Notes under the pieces: model-generated
What the model saw: only the letters and a program-made list of their open reading frames with translations
Databases searched by the model: none
What the model was told of the DNA's origin: nothing
Shown: positions 35,937-45,615 of the stretch, one piece after another
Position numbering within the stretch: position 1 is the stretch's first letter
How the letters are laid out: each line of letters opens with the position of its first letter
Program-made: the position numbers and the translations under genes
Assembly: GCA_024279135.1 (NCBI GenBank)
Contig: JAJRRU010000022.1
Span: 1-64,000, forward strand
Origin: Alphaproteobacteria bacterium
GTDB taxonomy: Bacteria; Pseudomonadota; Alphaproteobacteria; Rhodospirillales; Casp-alpha2
Length of the DNA stretch: 64,000 bases
Direction of reading: 5' to 3'

Positions 35937-37126
35937 ACCCTCAACTCAAGATTTCTACGAATCCAAAGACAGTCACCGTATTGGGGGCTACGGGATCGGT
36001 TGGCTGCAATACGGTTGATCTGATTGAACGGACACCGGAACACTTCCAGGTTATTGCCCTGACGGCAAATACCAACGTGGCGTTGCTCGCCCAGCAGGCC
36101 CGCACACTGGGGGCTGAAATAGCCGTGGTCGCCGATGAGGGGTGTTATGGTTCCTTGAAAGACGCACTGTCTGGCTCCGGTATTGAGGCCGCCGCCGGTG
36201 AACAGGCTATTGCTGATGCGGCGCAACGTCCGACGGATATTATCATGGCGGGCATTGTCGGTGCGGCAGGCCTGGAACCGGCCCTGACTGCTGTACGGCG
36301 GGGGGCGACCATCGGGTTAGCCAACAAGGAATGTCTGGTTGCGGCGGGCGATTTGTTTATGGCCGAGGTCAAAGCCCACAAGGCGACGCTGTTGCCGGTG
36401 GATTCAGAACACAACGCCATCTATCAGGTTTTCGATTTTGAACATCCCCATCGTGTCGAGAAAATTATTCTGACCGCATCGGGCGGCCCGTTTCGGACCA
36501 GTTCCAAACAGCAAATGGAAGCCGCCACAGTGGAACAGGCGCTGGCCCATCCGGTGTGGAAAATGGGAACCAAGATTTCCATTGACTCGGCAACCATGAT
36601 GAACAAAGGGCTGGAACTCATAGAAGCCTATTATCTGTTTCCCGTAGAACTGGACCAGATCGAGATTCTGGTCCACCCCCAATCGGTCATCCATTCCATG
36701 GTAGGATACGTCGATGGCTCGGTTCTGGCCCAGTTGGGCTCGCCCGACATGCGGACGCCGATTTCCTATGCTCTGGCCTGGCCGGATCGTATCGAAACCC
36801 CGTCCCCGCGACTGGATCTTGCCGACATTGCCACCCTCACGTTCGAGGCCCCTGATATGGAACGTTTCCCGGCCCTGAAACTGGCCAGGGAAAGCCTTCG
36901 TGCTGGTGGTTGCAGGCCGTGTGTGCTAAACGCAGCCAACGAAATTGCGGTACAGGAATTTCTGGATGGCAATATCGGCTTCCTGGATATAACCCGTGTC
37001 GAAGAACAGGTTCTGGCAGACAGTGATGTGCGTCCGGTCAATTCACTGGAAGATGTTCATGAGGCGGACCGGGATGCCCGCCGCAAGACGTCTGCCTTAA
37101 TTAAATCTCAATTTATGGGTAGATAG
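35927..37126 (+). CDS. dxr: 1-deoxy-D-xylulose 5-phosphate reductoisomerase
   Basis: A 399-residue enzyme that makes 2-C-methylerythritol 4-phosphate with NADPH, the committed step of the MEP isoprenoid pathway that feeds UppS. The NADPH loop VLGATGSVGCNTVDLI (near 19-34) and the metal/substrate motif PVDSEHNAIYQ (near 157-167) are present, then TASGGPFRT and STMMNKGLELIEA. Length is normal. It is translationally coupled to cdsA by a 10-base overlap. Confidence 0.97.
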   Translation: MGVNPQLKISTNPKTVTVLGATGSVGCNTVDLIERTPEHFQVIALTANTNVALLAQQARTLGAEIAVVADEGCYGSLKDALSGSGIEAAAGEQAIADAAQRPTDIIMAGIVGAAGLEPALTAVRRGATIGLANKECLVAAGDLFMAEVKAHKATLLPVDSEHNAIYQVFDFEHPHRVEKIILTASGGPFRTSSKQQMEAATVEQALAHPVWKMGTKISIDSATMMNKGLELIEAYYLFPVELDQIEILVHPQSVIHSMVGYVDGSVLAQLGSPDMRTPISYALAWPDRIETPSPRLDLADIATLTFEAPDMERFPALKLARESLRAGGCRPCVLNAANEIAVQEFLDGNIGFLDITRVEEQVLADSDVRPVNSLEDVHEADRDARRKTSALIKSQFMGR

Positions 37127-37176
37127 CTTGTTGGTTTTCTCTTGTTTTATCAATAATTAGTGTGTGGTTGTATTGA

Positions 37177-38307
37177 ATGGAAATTTTTAATTTTGCCTGG
37201 ACGTATATTGTCCCTTTCCTGATCGTCCTGACGATTTTGGTCTATGTTCATGAGCTTGGACATTACTGGGTTGCTATTCGTGCCGGTGTGCGGGTCGAAA
37301 CCTTTTCTATCGGATTTGGGCCTGAAATTTATGGCTGGAACAATAAAGCCGGTACCCGGTGGAAAATCAGCGCCATACCCATGGGCGGTTATGTGAAAAT
37401 GTTCGGTCAAAGCGACACCGAACCCGATGGCAAGGACGAAGAGCAAGAACCCTTGAGCGATGAAGAAAAAGCCGTTTCCTTTGCCCACAAAACACTGGGC
37501 CAGCGCACGGCCATCGTTTTTGCCGGACCGTTGGCTAATTTTATCTTTGCCGCCGTGGTGTTTTTCCTGCTGGCCTGGACCGTCGGTTCACCGGTGCCGT
37601 TGTCCGGCATTGGGTCGGTTATGCCCGACAGTGCGGCAGAGCAGGCGGGTTTACAGCAAGGCGATCAAATCGTTGTTATCGATGGCCAGGAAATCCGACT
37701 TTTCAGTGATTTGCAGAAGGTTATCCGCAGCAGCCCCGGCGTAGAGCTGAAGGTGGTTATTGTTCGTGAAAACACTGAAATCTCGCTTAATGTAACGCCT
37801 CGAACGATTAGCGGTGCATCGGGTGATAATTACGGACAATTGGGCGTTACCCCGGATCCGGAACAGATCGACTATGAAAATGTCGATTTTTTCCCGGCCC
37901 TTTGGTTCGGTGTAGAACGCACGGCCGGTATGGTTAGCGGTATTCTTTCATACCTGGGTGATGTGTTTACCGGTGATCGTGGCACCGAAGATTTAGGTGG
38001 TCCGTTGCGCATTGCCCAAATTTCCGGGGATATGGCCCAGGGCGGGATCATCAATCTGATAATCTTTATGGCGGCTTTATCCGTTAATCTTGGACTTATT
38101 AACCTTTTCCCCATACCAATGCTCGATGGTGGACATTTGGTATTCTACGCTGCGGAATTCGTTCGTGGTAAACCCGTTAATGAGCGGATTCAAGAATATG
38201 GTTTCGGTTTTGGCATGATTTTGCTGATAATGATATTCGGTTTTGTTACCTGGAAAGATCTCCAGCACTTTCAAATATTCGAATACATAAAGAACCTTAT
38301 CTCTTGA
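37177..38307 (+). CDS. rseP: Site-2 intramembrane metalloprotease RseP
   Basis: A 376-residue inner-membrane protease. The zinc motif HELGH is at 25-29 in the first helix; the third zinc ligand lies in LFPIPMLDGGH near the C-terminus. One PDZ domain (about 125-205, including GLQQGDQIVVIDGQEI) is seen, against two in E. coli. It cleaves anti-sigma factors and remnant signal peptides in regulated proteolysis. The usual position between dxr and bamA is kept. Confidence 0.95.
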   Translation: MEIFNFAWTYIVPFLIVLTILVYVHELGHYWVAIRAGVRVETFSIGFGPEIYGWNNKAGTRWKISAIPMGGYVKMFGQSDTEPDGKDEEQEPLSDEEKAVSFAHKTLGQRTAIVFAGPLANFIFAAVVFFLLAWTVGSPVPLSGIGSVMPDSAAEQAGLQQGDQIVVIDGQEIRLFSDLQKVIRSSPGVELKVVIVRENTEISLNVTPRTISGASGDNYGQLGVTPDPEQIDYENVDFFPALWFGVERTAGMVSGILSYLGDVFTGDRGTEDLGGPLRIAQISGDMAQGGIINLIIFMAALSVNLGLINLFPIPMLDGGHLVFYAAEFVRGKPVNERIQEYGFGFGMILLIMIFGFVTWKDLQHFQIFEYIKNLIS

Positions 38308-38338
38308 TTCTAAAGAATTAGTTTGAGATTATCCATCA

Positions 38339-40621
38339 ATGCGCATTGCGAGCTTGATAATACTGTCTTTGTTACTGGTGGTTTCAGCCCCGAGCGGCGG
38401 AATTGCGTCTGTTCAGCTTGCCCAGTCTACCGCCATCATCAATTCTATTGAGGTTGAAGGGGCCAACCGGGTTGACCCCGAAACCATCGAGACATATCTG
38501 CAATTCAAGGCGGGCGATGTTTTTGATCCTGCAAAGATCGATAAATCATTAAAAACCATGTTTGCGACGGGCCTTTTTGCCGATATCAGCTTTACCAGAA
38601 AGGGTCAGGTACTGGTCATCACGGTTGTTGAAAACCCCATTATCAACCAGATAGCCTTCGAGGGTAACAGCGACGTCAAGGATGATAGAATTGAGCCGGA
38701 AGTTACCTTGCGACCACGCATTATTTATACCCGGACCAAAGTACAAAATGATGTTCAGCGCATCCTGACGTTATACCGTCGTTTGGGGCGCTTTGCTGTT
38801 TCTGTTGAGCCGAAGATCATTCAACTGCCGCAAAACAGAGTTGACCTTATTTTTGAGATCCATGAAGGCGACCCCACGGATATCAGTAATATCAGGTTTG
38901 TCGGCAACAGGGAGTTTGATGATGATGATCTTCGCGGCATCGTTCAAACCAAGGAATCGCGCTGGTACAGATTTCTTTCATCCGATGATGTTTATGACCC
39001 TGATCGTCTGACACTGGACCGCGAACTGTTACGGCGGTTTTATCTACAGGAAGGTTATGCTGATTTCCGGGTCATGTCGGCGATTGCTGAACTGACCCCT
39101 GACCGGAAAAACTTCTTCATTACCTTTACCGTTGACGAAGGCCAGCGCTATACCTTCGGAGAGTTGAGTGTCAATGCTCGGCTGCGAAATCTTGATGGCG
39201 ATGTCTTACAGGCGCAAATAGAACCCCAGGAAGGTGACTGGTACAGTTCAGACGTGCTCGATGATACCATTACCATGCTGACCGACGAGGTTGGCAGCCT
39301 GGGTTATGCATTTGTCGACGTGCGCCCGAAAATAAACCGTGATCGCAGCGAAAAGACAATCGATATTGTTTTTGAAATTAACGAAGGCCCGCGTGTCTTT
39401 ATCGAACGCATTGAAATCTCCGGAAACGTGCGCACGGTTGATAAAGTAATACGGCGCGAAATGGGGCTTGTAGAAGGCGATGCATACAGCACGGTAAAAT
39501 TACGCAACTCGCGCAAGAATATTCGCAATCTGGATTTCTTTGAGAAGGTCAATGTGCAACGTATCGCTGGCAGTGATACGGATAAAACCTCTATCAAAGT
39601 TGATGTTGAGGAAAAATCTACCGGATCGTTAAGCCTTGGTATTGGTTATTCGACAGACACCGGTGTTTTGGGTGATGTGGGCATCCGTGAACGCAATTTC
39701 ATGGGCCAGGGTCAGGATCTGTCACTGAATTTCCGGTTGTCTGCGCAAAGCTCACTTTTGAATCTTTCCTTTACGGAACCATATTTTCTTGACCGTAATG
39801 TTTCGGCAGGATTTGATATATTCCGCGATATTGAAGACAATCAAAATGCAAGCTCATTCGATTCAGAAGAGATTGGCGGGGCCTTGCGCATGGGATACAG
39901 CCTGACGGAGCATCTCACGCAAAGCTGGAAATATCTGTATACCGTTCGCAATGTTACCAGCATCAACAGCGATGCATCGATTTTCATTCTGGCCCAGGCC
40001 GGAAAAGAAACAACATCGCAAATCACCCATGTTCTGGCTTATGACCGTCGAGATTCTTCAGTCAATCCCACCAAAGGCTATTATACTTCCCTGACCAATG
40101 AACTGGCCGGGTTTGGCGGAACATCAAACTTCATGACAAACGTTATAAGGGGATCGTATTATTATCCCCTTACGGATAAGTTTATTCTCAGTGTTAAGGG
40201 CAAAACGGGTATCGTGACCGGATTGGGTGAGGACGTGGGTCTGTTGGACCGTTTCTTTATTGGCGGGAACGACCTGCGTGGTTTTGTTTCGGCTGGTGTC
40301 GGACCTCGTGATACAACAACCAGTGATGCGCTGGGTGGAGAATGGATGTATACCGGATCGGTGGAAATGAGAGTTCCACTGGGCTTGCCCGAGGAATTGG
40401 GTGTGGCTGGTCGGGTATTTTCTGACTTCGGTTCTTCGGGTAAGCTTGCAGACAAGACATCGGTTGTTAAAGATACAGGAAGTATGCGCGTCTCTATCGG
40501 AACAGGTGTTACATGGGGATCACCCTTTGGTCCCATTGGTTTTGATGTGAGCCTGCCGTTGGCGAAGGAAAGTTTCGATACTACCGAAACCCTTCGTGTT
40601 AATTTTGGAACACGGTTCTAG
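38339..40621 (+). CDS. bamA: Outer-membrane protein assembly factor BamA
   Basis: A 760-residue outer-membrane protein that folds and inserts beta-barrel proteins. A signal peptide (about 1-27) precedes five POTRA domains (about 34-420), the first beginning IEVEGANRVDPETIETYL. The Omp85 barrel follows (about 450-760) with the conserved loop-6 region VGPRDTTTSDALGGEWMYTG near 658-677 and ends in F, the usual barrel C-terminal residue. rseP lies upstream and an OmpH/Skp gene downstream. Confidence 0.97.
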   Translation: MRIASLIILSLLLVVSAPSGGIASVQLAQSTAIINSIEVEGANRVDPETIETYLQFKAGDVFDPAKIDKSLKTMFATGLFADISFTRKGQVLVITVVENPIINQIAFEGNSDVKDDRIEPEVTLRPRIIYTRTKVQNDVQRILTLYRRLGRFAVSVEPKIIQLPQNRVDLIFEIHEGDPTDISNIRFVGNREFDDDDLRGIVQTKESRWYRFLSSDDVYDPDRLTLDRELLRRFYLQEGYADFRVMSAIAELTPDRKNFFITFTVDEGQRYTFGELSVNARLRNLDGDVLQAQIEPQEGDWYSSDVLDDTITMLTDEVGSLGYAFVDVRPKINRDRSEKTIDIVFEINEGPRVFIERIEISGNVRTVDKVIRREMGLVEGDAYSTVKLRNSRKNIRNLDFFEKVNVQRIAGSDTDKTSIKVDVEEKSTGSLSLGIGYSTDTGVLGDVGIRERNFMGQGQDLSLNFRLSAQSSLLNLSFTEPYFLDRNVSAGFDIFRDIEDNQNASSFDSEEIGGALRMGYSLTEHLTQSWKYLYTVRNVTSINSDASIFILAQAGKETTSQITHVLAYDRRDSSVNPTKGYYTSLTNELAGFGGTSNFMTNVIRGSYYYPLTDKFILSVKGKTGIVTGLGEDVGLLDRFFIGGNDLRGFVSAGVGPRDTTTSDALGGEWMYTGSVEMRVPLGLPEELGVAGRVFSDFGSSGKLADKTSVVKDTGSMRVSIGTGVTWGSPFGPIGFDVSLPLAKESFDTTETLRVNFGTRF

Positions 40622-40630
40622 GAGAAGTTG

Positions 40631-41206
40631 TTGGCTCATTTATGCAGGTATATATTCGGTCTTGTTTTAGGCGCTTTTATCCTAACATCAAATCCTGTTG
40701 ATGTTCGGGCTCAAGAAACGGGGCAAACTGTCTCCAATTTCGAAATAGCCATCCTTAATATGAAGGCTGTGCTACAGAAATCGAGCGCTGTTGAAAGCAT
40801 TCACAAACAAATCAATGATTACCGTTTGGGTTTCCATAGTGAAATCCAGAACGAAGAAGACCAACTTCGTAAAGCACGTCAGGAATTGTCGCGCCAACGC
40901 AATATTCTCAGCCCGGAAGACTATGCCGAAGAAACCAAAAAATTTGAGGCCCGGGTCGCCGAAGTGCAACATATAGTCCAACTGCGCCGCCAGGAACTGG
41001 GACAGGCAAGAAACAAGGCCATGTCAGAAGTCCAGGTGTCGTTGAATAAAATCATCAGCACCATAGCCCAGGAAAAAGGACTGTTACTGGTTCTGCGACG
41101 CGAACAGACCGTTCTTTCAAGCCTGTCGCTCGAGATCACCGACGAAGTCATCAAACGTTTGAATGAGAAATTACCGAATATCACGGTACCACAGCCTGGA
41201 AATTAG
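40631..41206 (+). CDS. ompH: OmpH/Skp-family periplasmic chaperone
   Basis: About 191 residues, starting at TTG 40631 (AGGAG at 40620-40624 gives six-base spacing; TTG 40628 is the alternative, and no ATG is available). A signal peptide (about 1-28) ends near VRAQ. The mature part has long charged helices (about 60-150) that make the tentacle coiled coils of Skp, and a short beta core. Skp holds unfolded outer-membrane proteins for BamA, the gene just upstream. Sequence similarity is moderate, but the position between bamA and lpxD is diagnostic. Confidence 0.9.
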   Translation: MAHLCRYIFGLVLGAFILTSNPVDVRAQETGQTVSNFEIAILNMKAVLQKSSAVESIHKQINDYRLGFHSEIQNEEDQLRKARQELSRQRNILSPEDYAEETKKFEARVAEVQHIVQLRRQELGQARNKAMSEVQVSLNKIISTIAQEKGLLLVLRREQTVLSSLSLEITDEVIKRLNEKLPNITVPQPGN

Positions 41207-41209
41207 CCC

Positions 41210-42232
41210 ATGGCTGACAAACGTTTTTTCACAGTATCTGAGCCCATAAGCTTAGAAAAACTAGCGGAAATTGCACAAGCAGATATGGCCGGAAATATAT
41301 CCGCGCAAGCCTTGTATCGTGATGTGGCAGCCCTTTCCGACGCCGTTGAAGATCAGGTCAGTTTTCTCGATAATAAAAGTTATATAAAGGCTTTCTCCAC
41401 GTCGAAAGCCGGGGCCTGTCTGGTCGATCCTGATTTCGCCGACCGTGCCCCGTCGGGCATGGCCTTGTTGTTGACAAAACAGCCCTATCACGCCTATGCC
41501 CGTATCGCCCAGGCTTTCCATCCCGACAGGGTTTATGTATCGCAACACCACGCCAGTGCTTCCATCGATCCTTCCGCTGTGATTGGCAAGGATGTCACCA
41601 TAGAGCCTGGTGTGGTTATCTCGGAGAACGTAACTATCGGCCAGGGCACCAGAATCGGAGCCAATACGGTGCTGGAACGAGCGGTCACCGTGGGAGCCCA
41701 TTGTAATATCGGCGCCAATGTTGTTGTGCAGTGTTGCCTTATGGGTGACCGGGTCATTCTGCATCCGGGCATCTGCATCGGACAGGACGGGTTTGGCTTT
41801 GCACTTGGTGCGGGCGGGCACCTGAAAGTCCCGCAACTGGGTCGGGTCGTGATCGAGAACGACGTTGAAATCGGTGCCGGTACAACCATCGACCGGGGGG
41901 CCGGACCCGACACGGTCATTGGTGAAGGTACAAAAATCGATAATCTGGTACAGATTGGCCATAACGTAACCATTGGCAAGGCCTGCGTTGTCGTGGCCCA
42001 GGCCGGTATATCCGGCTCAACAAAAATTGGAAATTTTGTCATCATCGGTGGCCAGGTAGGTATTGCGGGGCATCTGAAAATCGGTGATGGTGCCCAGATT
42101 GCCGCCAAGAGCGGCCTGATGCGTAATGTAGAGGCTGGCAGTAAAATCGCCGGCATACCGGGCAAACCCATTAAGGAATGGTTTCGCGGTATCGCGACCT
42201 TGGATAAACTAACCAGGAAAAAGAAAGGATAA
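41210..42232 (+). CDS. lpxD: UDP-3-O-acylglucosamine N-acyltransferase LpxD
   Basis: A 340-residue enzyme that adds the second acyl chain in lipid A synthesis. The N-terminal uridine-binding domain (about 1-105) contains [14 protein letters not shown] left-handed beta-helix of hexapeptide repeats follows (about 110-310), with [10 protein letters not shown]-like context and the catalytic His in [11 protein letters not shown] (near 251). A C-terminal helix ends the protein. It lies 3 bp after ompH and 7 bp before fabZ. Confidence 0.96.
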   Translation: MADKRFFTVSEPISLEKLAEIAQADMAGNISAQALYRDVAALSDAVEDQVSFLDNKSYIKAFSTSKAGACLVDPDFADRAPSGMALLLTKQPYHAYARIAQAFHPDRVYVSQHHASASIDPSAVIGKDVTIEPGVVISENVTIGQGTRIGANTVLERAVTVGAHCNIGANVVVQCCLMGDRVILHPGICIGQDGFGFALGAGGHLKVPQLGRVVIENDVEIGAGTTIDRGAGPDTVIGEGTKIDNLVQIGHNVTIGKACVVVAQAGISGSTKIGNFVIIGGQVGIAGHLKIGDGAQIAAKSGLMRNVEAGSKIAGIPGKPIKEWFRGIATLDKLTRKKKG

Positions 42233-42239
42233 GCCGCTC

Positions 42240-42704
42240 ATGGGGGATGCATCCAATCCGGATAACTTTATTGCTGAACTTGATGTCATGCAGATCATGT
42301 CCATGATACCGCATCGTCATCCGTTTTTACTGATCGATAAAATACGCGAAATTGTGCCTGCCGAGCGTGCCATTGGTATCAAGAATGTATCCATAAACGA
42401 ACATTTTTTTGACGGTCACTTTCCGGGTAATCCCATTATGCCGGGCGTGCTGATTATCGAGGCCATGGCCCAGACAGCCGGTGTGACGGTTCTGACCGCC
42501 CAGAGTGAGTCAGACGTGCAACGCATGGTTTATTTCATGACGGTGGAATCCGCCCGCTTTAGAAAACCCGTTGTGCCGGGGGATGTGCTGGAACTGCACG
42601 TCGAGAAAATCCGTTCACGTTCCAACGTGTGGAAATTTAAGGGCCGAGCCATGGTTGGTGACGTGCTCAAGGCCGAAGCGGTCTTTTCTGCAATGGTTAC
42701 CTGA
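42240..42704 (+). CDS. fabZ: 3-hydroxyacyl-[acyl-carrier-protein] dehydratase FabZ
   Basis: A 154-residue hot-dog-fold dehydratase of type II fatty acid synthesis. The motif IPHRHPFLLIDK is at about 21-32. The catalytic His and Glu are in FFDGHFPGNPIMPGVLIIEA (His near 61, Glu near 75). By acting on 3-hydroxyacyl-ACP it competes with LpxA for substrate, so the pairing with lpxA balances phospholipid and lipid A. Its TGA shares an A with the lpxA ATG. Confidence 0.97.
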   Translation: MGDASNPDNFIAELDVMQIMSMIPHRHPFLLIDKIREIVPAERAIGIKNVSINEHFFDGHFPGNPIMPGVLIIEAMAQTAGVTVLTAQSESDVQRMVYFMTVESARFRKPVVPGDVLELHVEKIRSRSNVWKFKGRAMVGDVLKAEAVFSAMVT

Positions 42705-43507
42705 TGATGGCTGGTATACATCCTACAGCCATTGTTTCGGAAGGGGTCGTACTCGGTGATAACGTAAAAATCGGTCCCTATTGTATTGTCGGTGACGAGG
42801 TAAGCCTTGGTGATGGTGTCGAGCTTATTTCACACGTTGTTGTGGAAGGGTTGACCTCAATTGGCGCCAACACGCGTATTTTCCCCTTTGCCTCTATTGG
42901 ACATATCCCGCAGGACTTGAAATATGCGGGCGAAAAATCTCGCCTTGAAGTGGGACAGAACTGTATCATCCGTGAACAGGTAACCATCAACCCAGGCACC
43001 CAGGGCGGCGGTATGCTGACCAGTGTGGGGAATAATTGTTTGTTGATGGTCGGTGCCCATGTTGCCCATGACTGTATGATTAAAGATCATGTTATCCTGG
43101 TCAATAATGCCACTCTGGCCGGTCATGTGGAAATTGGCGAATTTGCCATTGTGGGTGGACTTTCGGCGGTCCACCAGTTTGTCAGGATAGGCCGCCACGT
43201 CATGATCGGCGGTATGAGTGGTGTTGAAAATGATGTCATTCCCTATGGTTCGGTGCTCGGTAACAGAGCACAACTTATCGGATTGAACCTGATTGGTATC
43301 AAACGACGAAATTTTCCCCGCCAGGTCATCCACGAATTGCGCAAAGCCTATAAACAGCTTTTTTCTTCCCATAGCACCCTGAATGAGCGACTGACTGATG
43401 TTGCCGGACAGTTTGCCGATAACGAGCCTGTTCGGGAAATTGTCGAATTCATACAAACCGATTCCAGCCGTGCAATCTGTCAGCCCATGTCGGAAAATGG
43501 CGACTGA
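42704..43507 (+). CDS. lpxA: UDP-N-acetylglucosamine O-acyltransferase LpxA
   Basis: A 267-residue first enzyme of lipid A synthesis. The hexapeptide beta-helix starts at IHPTAIVSEGVVLGDNVKIG (residues 5-24) and includes VGAHVAHDCMIKDHVI with the catalytic His. The C-terminal helical domain starts near residue 195 with GIKRRNFPRQVIHELRKAY. Length matches the family (about 265). It is coupled to fabZ upstream and overlaps lpxI by 11 bases. Confidence 0.97.
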   Translation: MMAGIHPTAIVSEGVVLGDNVKIGPYCIVGDEVSLGDGVELISHVVVEGLTSIGANTRIFPFASIGHIPQDLKYAGEKSRLEVGQNCIIREQVTINPGTQGGGMLTSVGNNCLLMVGAHVAHDCMIKDHVILVNNATLAGHVEIGEFAIVGGLSAVHQFVRIGRHVMIGGMSGVENDVIPYGSVLGNRAQLIGLNLIGIKRRNFPRQVIHELRKAYKQLFSSHSTLNERLTDVAGQFADNEPVREIVEFIQTDSSRAICQPMSENGD

Positions 43508-44396
43508 ACCGCAAAAAAATACGCTTGGAATTTTGGCCGGTGGCGGGCAATTACCGGGCCTGATTATCGAGGCGTGCCGCGCATCGGGGCGGGCTTATTA
43601 TGTCATCGCCTTTAAGGATCAGGCCGACCCGGAGGTTGTTTCAGATAGCCCCCATACCTGGATGCGTCTGGGGGCGGCGGGTCAGACAATTACCATATTG
43701 AAGGAACACGGCGTGAAGGAACTGGTTTTTGCCGGTGCCATCAGCCGACCCAGTATGAGCCAGATATACCCCGATATGTGGGCTGCCAGGTTTCTGGCAA
43801 AATCGGGGGTTCTCGCCCTGGGCGATGACGGGTTTCTTAAAACCCTGATTAAAACCCTTGAGCGCAATCTGAATTTTTCCGTTGTCGCCCCGGAAAGCCT
43901 GGTACCGGGACTGCTTGCCGATGCTCAATTGATTTCTTCCGCGAAACCCTCTGTACAAGACCAGAACGATATAAAGATCGCTGTATCTGCGGCCCTGAAA
44001 CTGGGGCTGCTTGATAAAGGTCAGGCAGCCATAGCGTGTCAGGGCCAGGTGCTGGTGCTGGAAGATGCAAAAGGCACCGATGCCATGCTGGGCCGTGTTG
44101 CCAAGGCTCGATCAGACCCGCAATCGAAGCCCGAACTGAACAACCTGACGGGTGGTGTATTGGCTAAAGTCGCCAAACCCCAGCAAGAATTACGCATCGA
44201 TTTGCCGACCATTGGTGTGCAGACCGTGAACGGTGCGGCTCAGGCAGGATTGAACGGAATTGTTATTGAGGCCGGACGCGCCCTGATCATTGACAAGTCG
44301 GCTGTTTTTGCCCGTGCCGATGAGTTAGGCCTGTTTGTTCTGGGTGTGGATGTAAGCCAGATAATGGCTGCCGTGCCGGAGGTTGATGATGACTAA
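43497..44396 (+). CDS. lpxI: UDP-2,3-diacylglucosamine pyrophosphatase LpxI
   Basis: A 299-residue enzyme of the DUF1009 family that hydrolyses UDP-2,3-diacylglucosamine to lipid X. It replaces LpxH in alphaproteobacteria. The N-terminal LGILAGGGQLPGLIIEACR (residues 9-27) and the C-terminal NGIVIEAGRALIIDKS are family features. ATG 43497 overlaps the end of lpxA by 11 bases. It is followed by lpxB, whose start overlaps its stop. Confidence 0.95.
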   Translation: MATEPQKNTLGILAGGGQLPGLIIEACRASGRAYYVIAFKDQADPEVVSDSPHTWMRLGAAGQTITILKEHGVKELVFAGAISRPSMSQIYPDMWAARFLAKSGVLALGDDGFLKTLIKTLERNLNFSVVAPESLVPGLLADAQLISSAKPSVQDQNDIKIAVSAALKLGLLDKGQAAIACQGQVLVLEDAKGTDAMLGRVAKARSDPQSKPELNNLTGGVLAKVAKPQQELRIDLPTIGVQTVNGAAQAGLNGIVIEAGRALIIDKSAVFARADELGLFVLGVDVSQIMAAVPEVDDD

Positions 44397-45597
44397 GGAT
44401 GGGTCTGCCCAGCACCCCGCTAACCCAGCAGGCTCACCGCTGATATTCCTGATTGCGGGTGAACATTCCGGAGACCTGTTGGGTGCATCACTCATGCAAG
44501 GTTTGCTGGCCCTGGATCCTGATATTCGTTTTGCCGGTGTCGGTGGTCCTGCCATGCAGGCGTTGGGTTTCAAGAGCCAGTTTGCCATGGATGACCTGTC
44601 GGTCATGGGACTGGTTGAAGTCCTGCCACGGTTGCCTTTGCTGATCCGGCGGATCAACCAGACAGTAAGTGACATAAAATCCATGCGACCCGATTGTGTG
44701 GTGAGCATTGATGCCCCGGATTTTTGTTTCCGGGTTGCAAAAAAACTGCGCGGGCAGGGGATTCCCCTGGTTCACTATGTGGCACCAAGTGTCTGGGCAT
44801 GGCGACCGGGGCGGGCAAAGAAAATCGCCGGGTTTCTGGACCATTTATTGGCGCTGTTACCATTTGAGCCGCCTTATTTTGAAGCCGTAGGCCTGAAATG
44901 CAGTTTTGTCGGACACCCTGTTCTCGAAAGTGACCTGGACCAGGGAGATCCAGAGGCCTTTCGGACCCGTCACAAAATACCAGCAGATGCTCGATTGCTG
45001 TGTATGTTGCCGGGCAGTCGCCGTGGGGAAATCGAGCGATTGTTCCCGGTGTTTTGCGAGACGGTTATTTTATTGAAAGTGCTTTTTCCAAACTTGCATG
45101 TTGTCATACCGACGGTTTCAACGACCTGTGATCTGGTTAAAACCATGGTCGGGAAGAACGGTCTCAGCGGGGTTACCGTTCTCGGTGATGGGGCGGAAAA
45201 AGCCGACGCATTCAGTGCCTGTGAGGTTGCTTTGGCGGCTTCAGGTACGGTTGCACTGGAATTGGCCTTTGCCGGTGTGCCAGCCGTTATTAGCTATAAA
45301 TTATCGCCCCTGACGGCTTTTATTGCCCGGTTATTGTTAAAGATTTCCTATTATTCTCTCATCAATCTTACCCTGGATCGGCTGGTTACACCGGAACATA
45401 TGCAAGTCGAGTGCAGGACCGAGAACCTGGTACCTGATTTATCGAAGCTTTTCACCGATCAAGCGGCTCGTCAATGTCAGTTGGACGGCTATGAAGAGGC
45501 TTTGGTGAAGCTGGGAAAAGGGAGTGTTTCGCCCGGTGAAACGGGTGCCAAGCGCATTTTAGAGACCATTCGCACGACAAGGCCTGATCGGACCTGA
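44389..45597 (+). CDS. lpxB: Lipid-A-disaccharide synthase LpxB
   Basis: A 402-residue GT-B glycosyltransferase that joins lipid X to UDP-diacylglucosamine. ATG 44389 has GGAGG at 44378-44382; ATG 44386 and TTG 44383 are alternatives. FLIAGEHSGDLLGASLMQG (about 20-38) is the family start. PSVWAWRPGRAKKIAGFLDH and the late ALAASGTVALELAFAGVP (nucleotide-sugar site) are typical. It closes the lipid A operon and is convergent with the DsbA-like gene. Confidence 0.96.
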   Translation: MTKDGSAQHPANPAGSPLIFLIAGEHSGDLLGASLMQGLLALDPDIRFAGVGGPAMQALGFKSQFAMDDLSVMGLVEVLPRLPLLIRRINQTVSDIKSMRPDCVVSIDAPDFCFRVAKKLRGQGIPLVHYVAPSVWAWRPGRAKKIAGFLDHLLALLPFEPPYFEAVGLKCSFVGHPVLESDLDQGDPEAFRTRHKIPADARLLCMLPGSRRGEIERLFPVFCETVILLKVLFPNLHVVIPTVSTTCDLVKTMVGKNGLSGVTVLGDGAEKADAFSACEVALAASGTVALELAFAGVPAVISYKLSPLTAFIARLLLKISYYSLINLTLDRLVTPEHMQVECRTENLVPDLSKLFTDQAARQCQLDGYEEALVKLGKGSVSPGETGAKRILETIRTTRPDRT

Positions 45598-45615
45598 TAG
45601 GATATCGTACCATGG

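Noticed and set aside
41261-41962. A 233-codon frame antisense to lpxD
   Set aside because: The sense strand encodes a full LpxD with hexapeptide repeats; the antisense product is a shadow of that periodic sequence.
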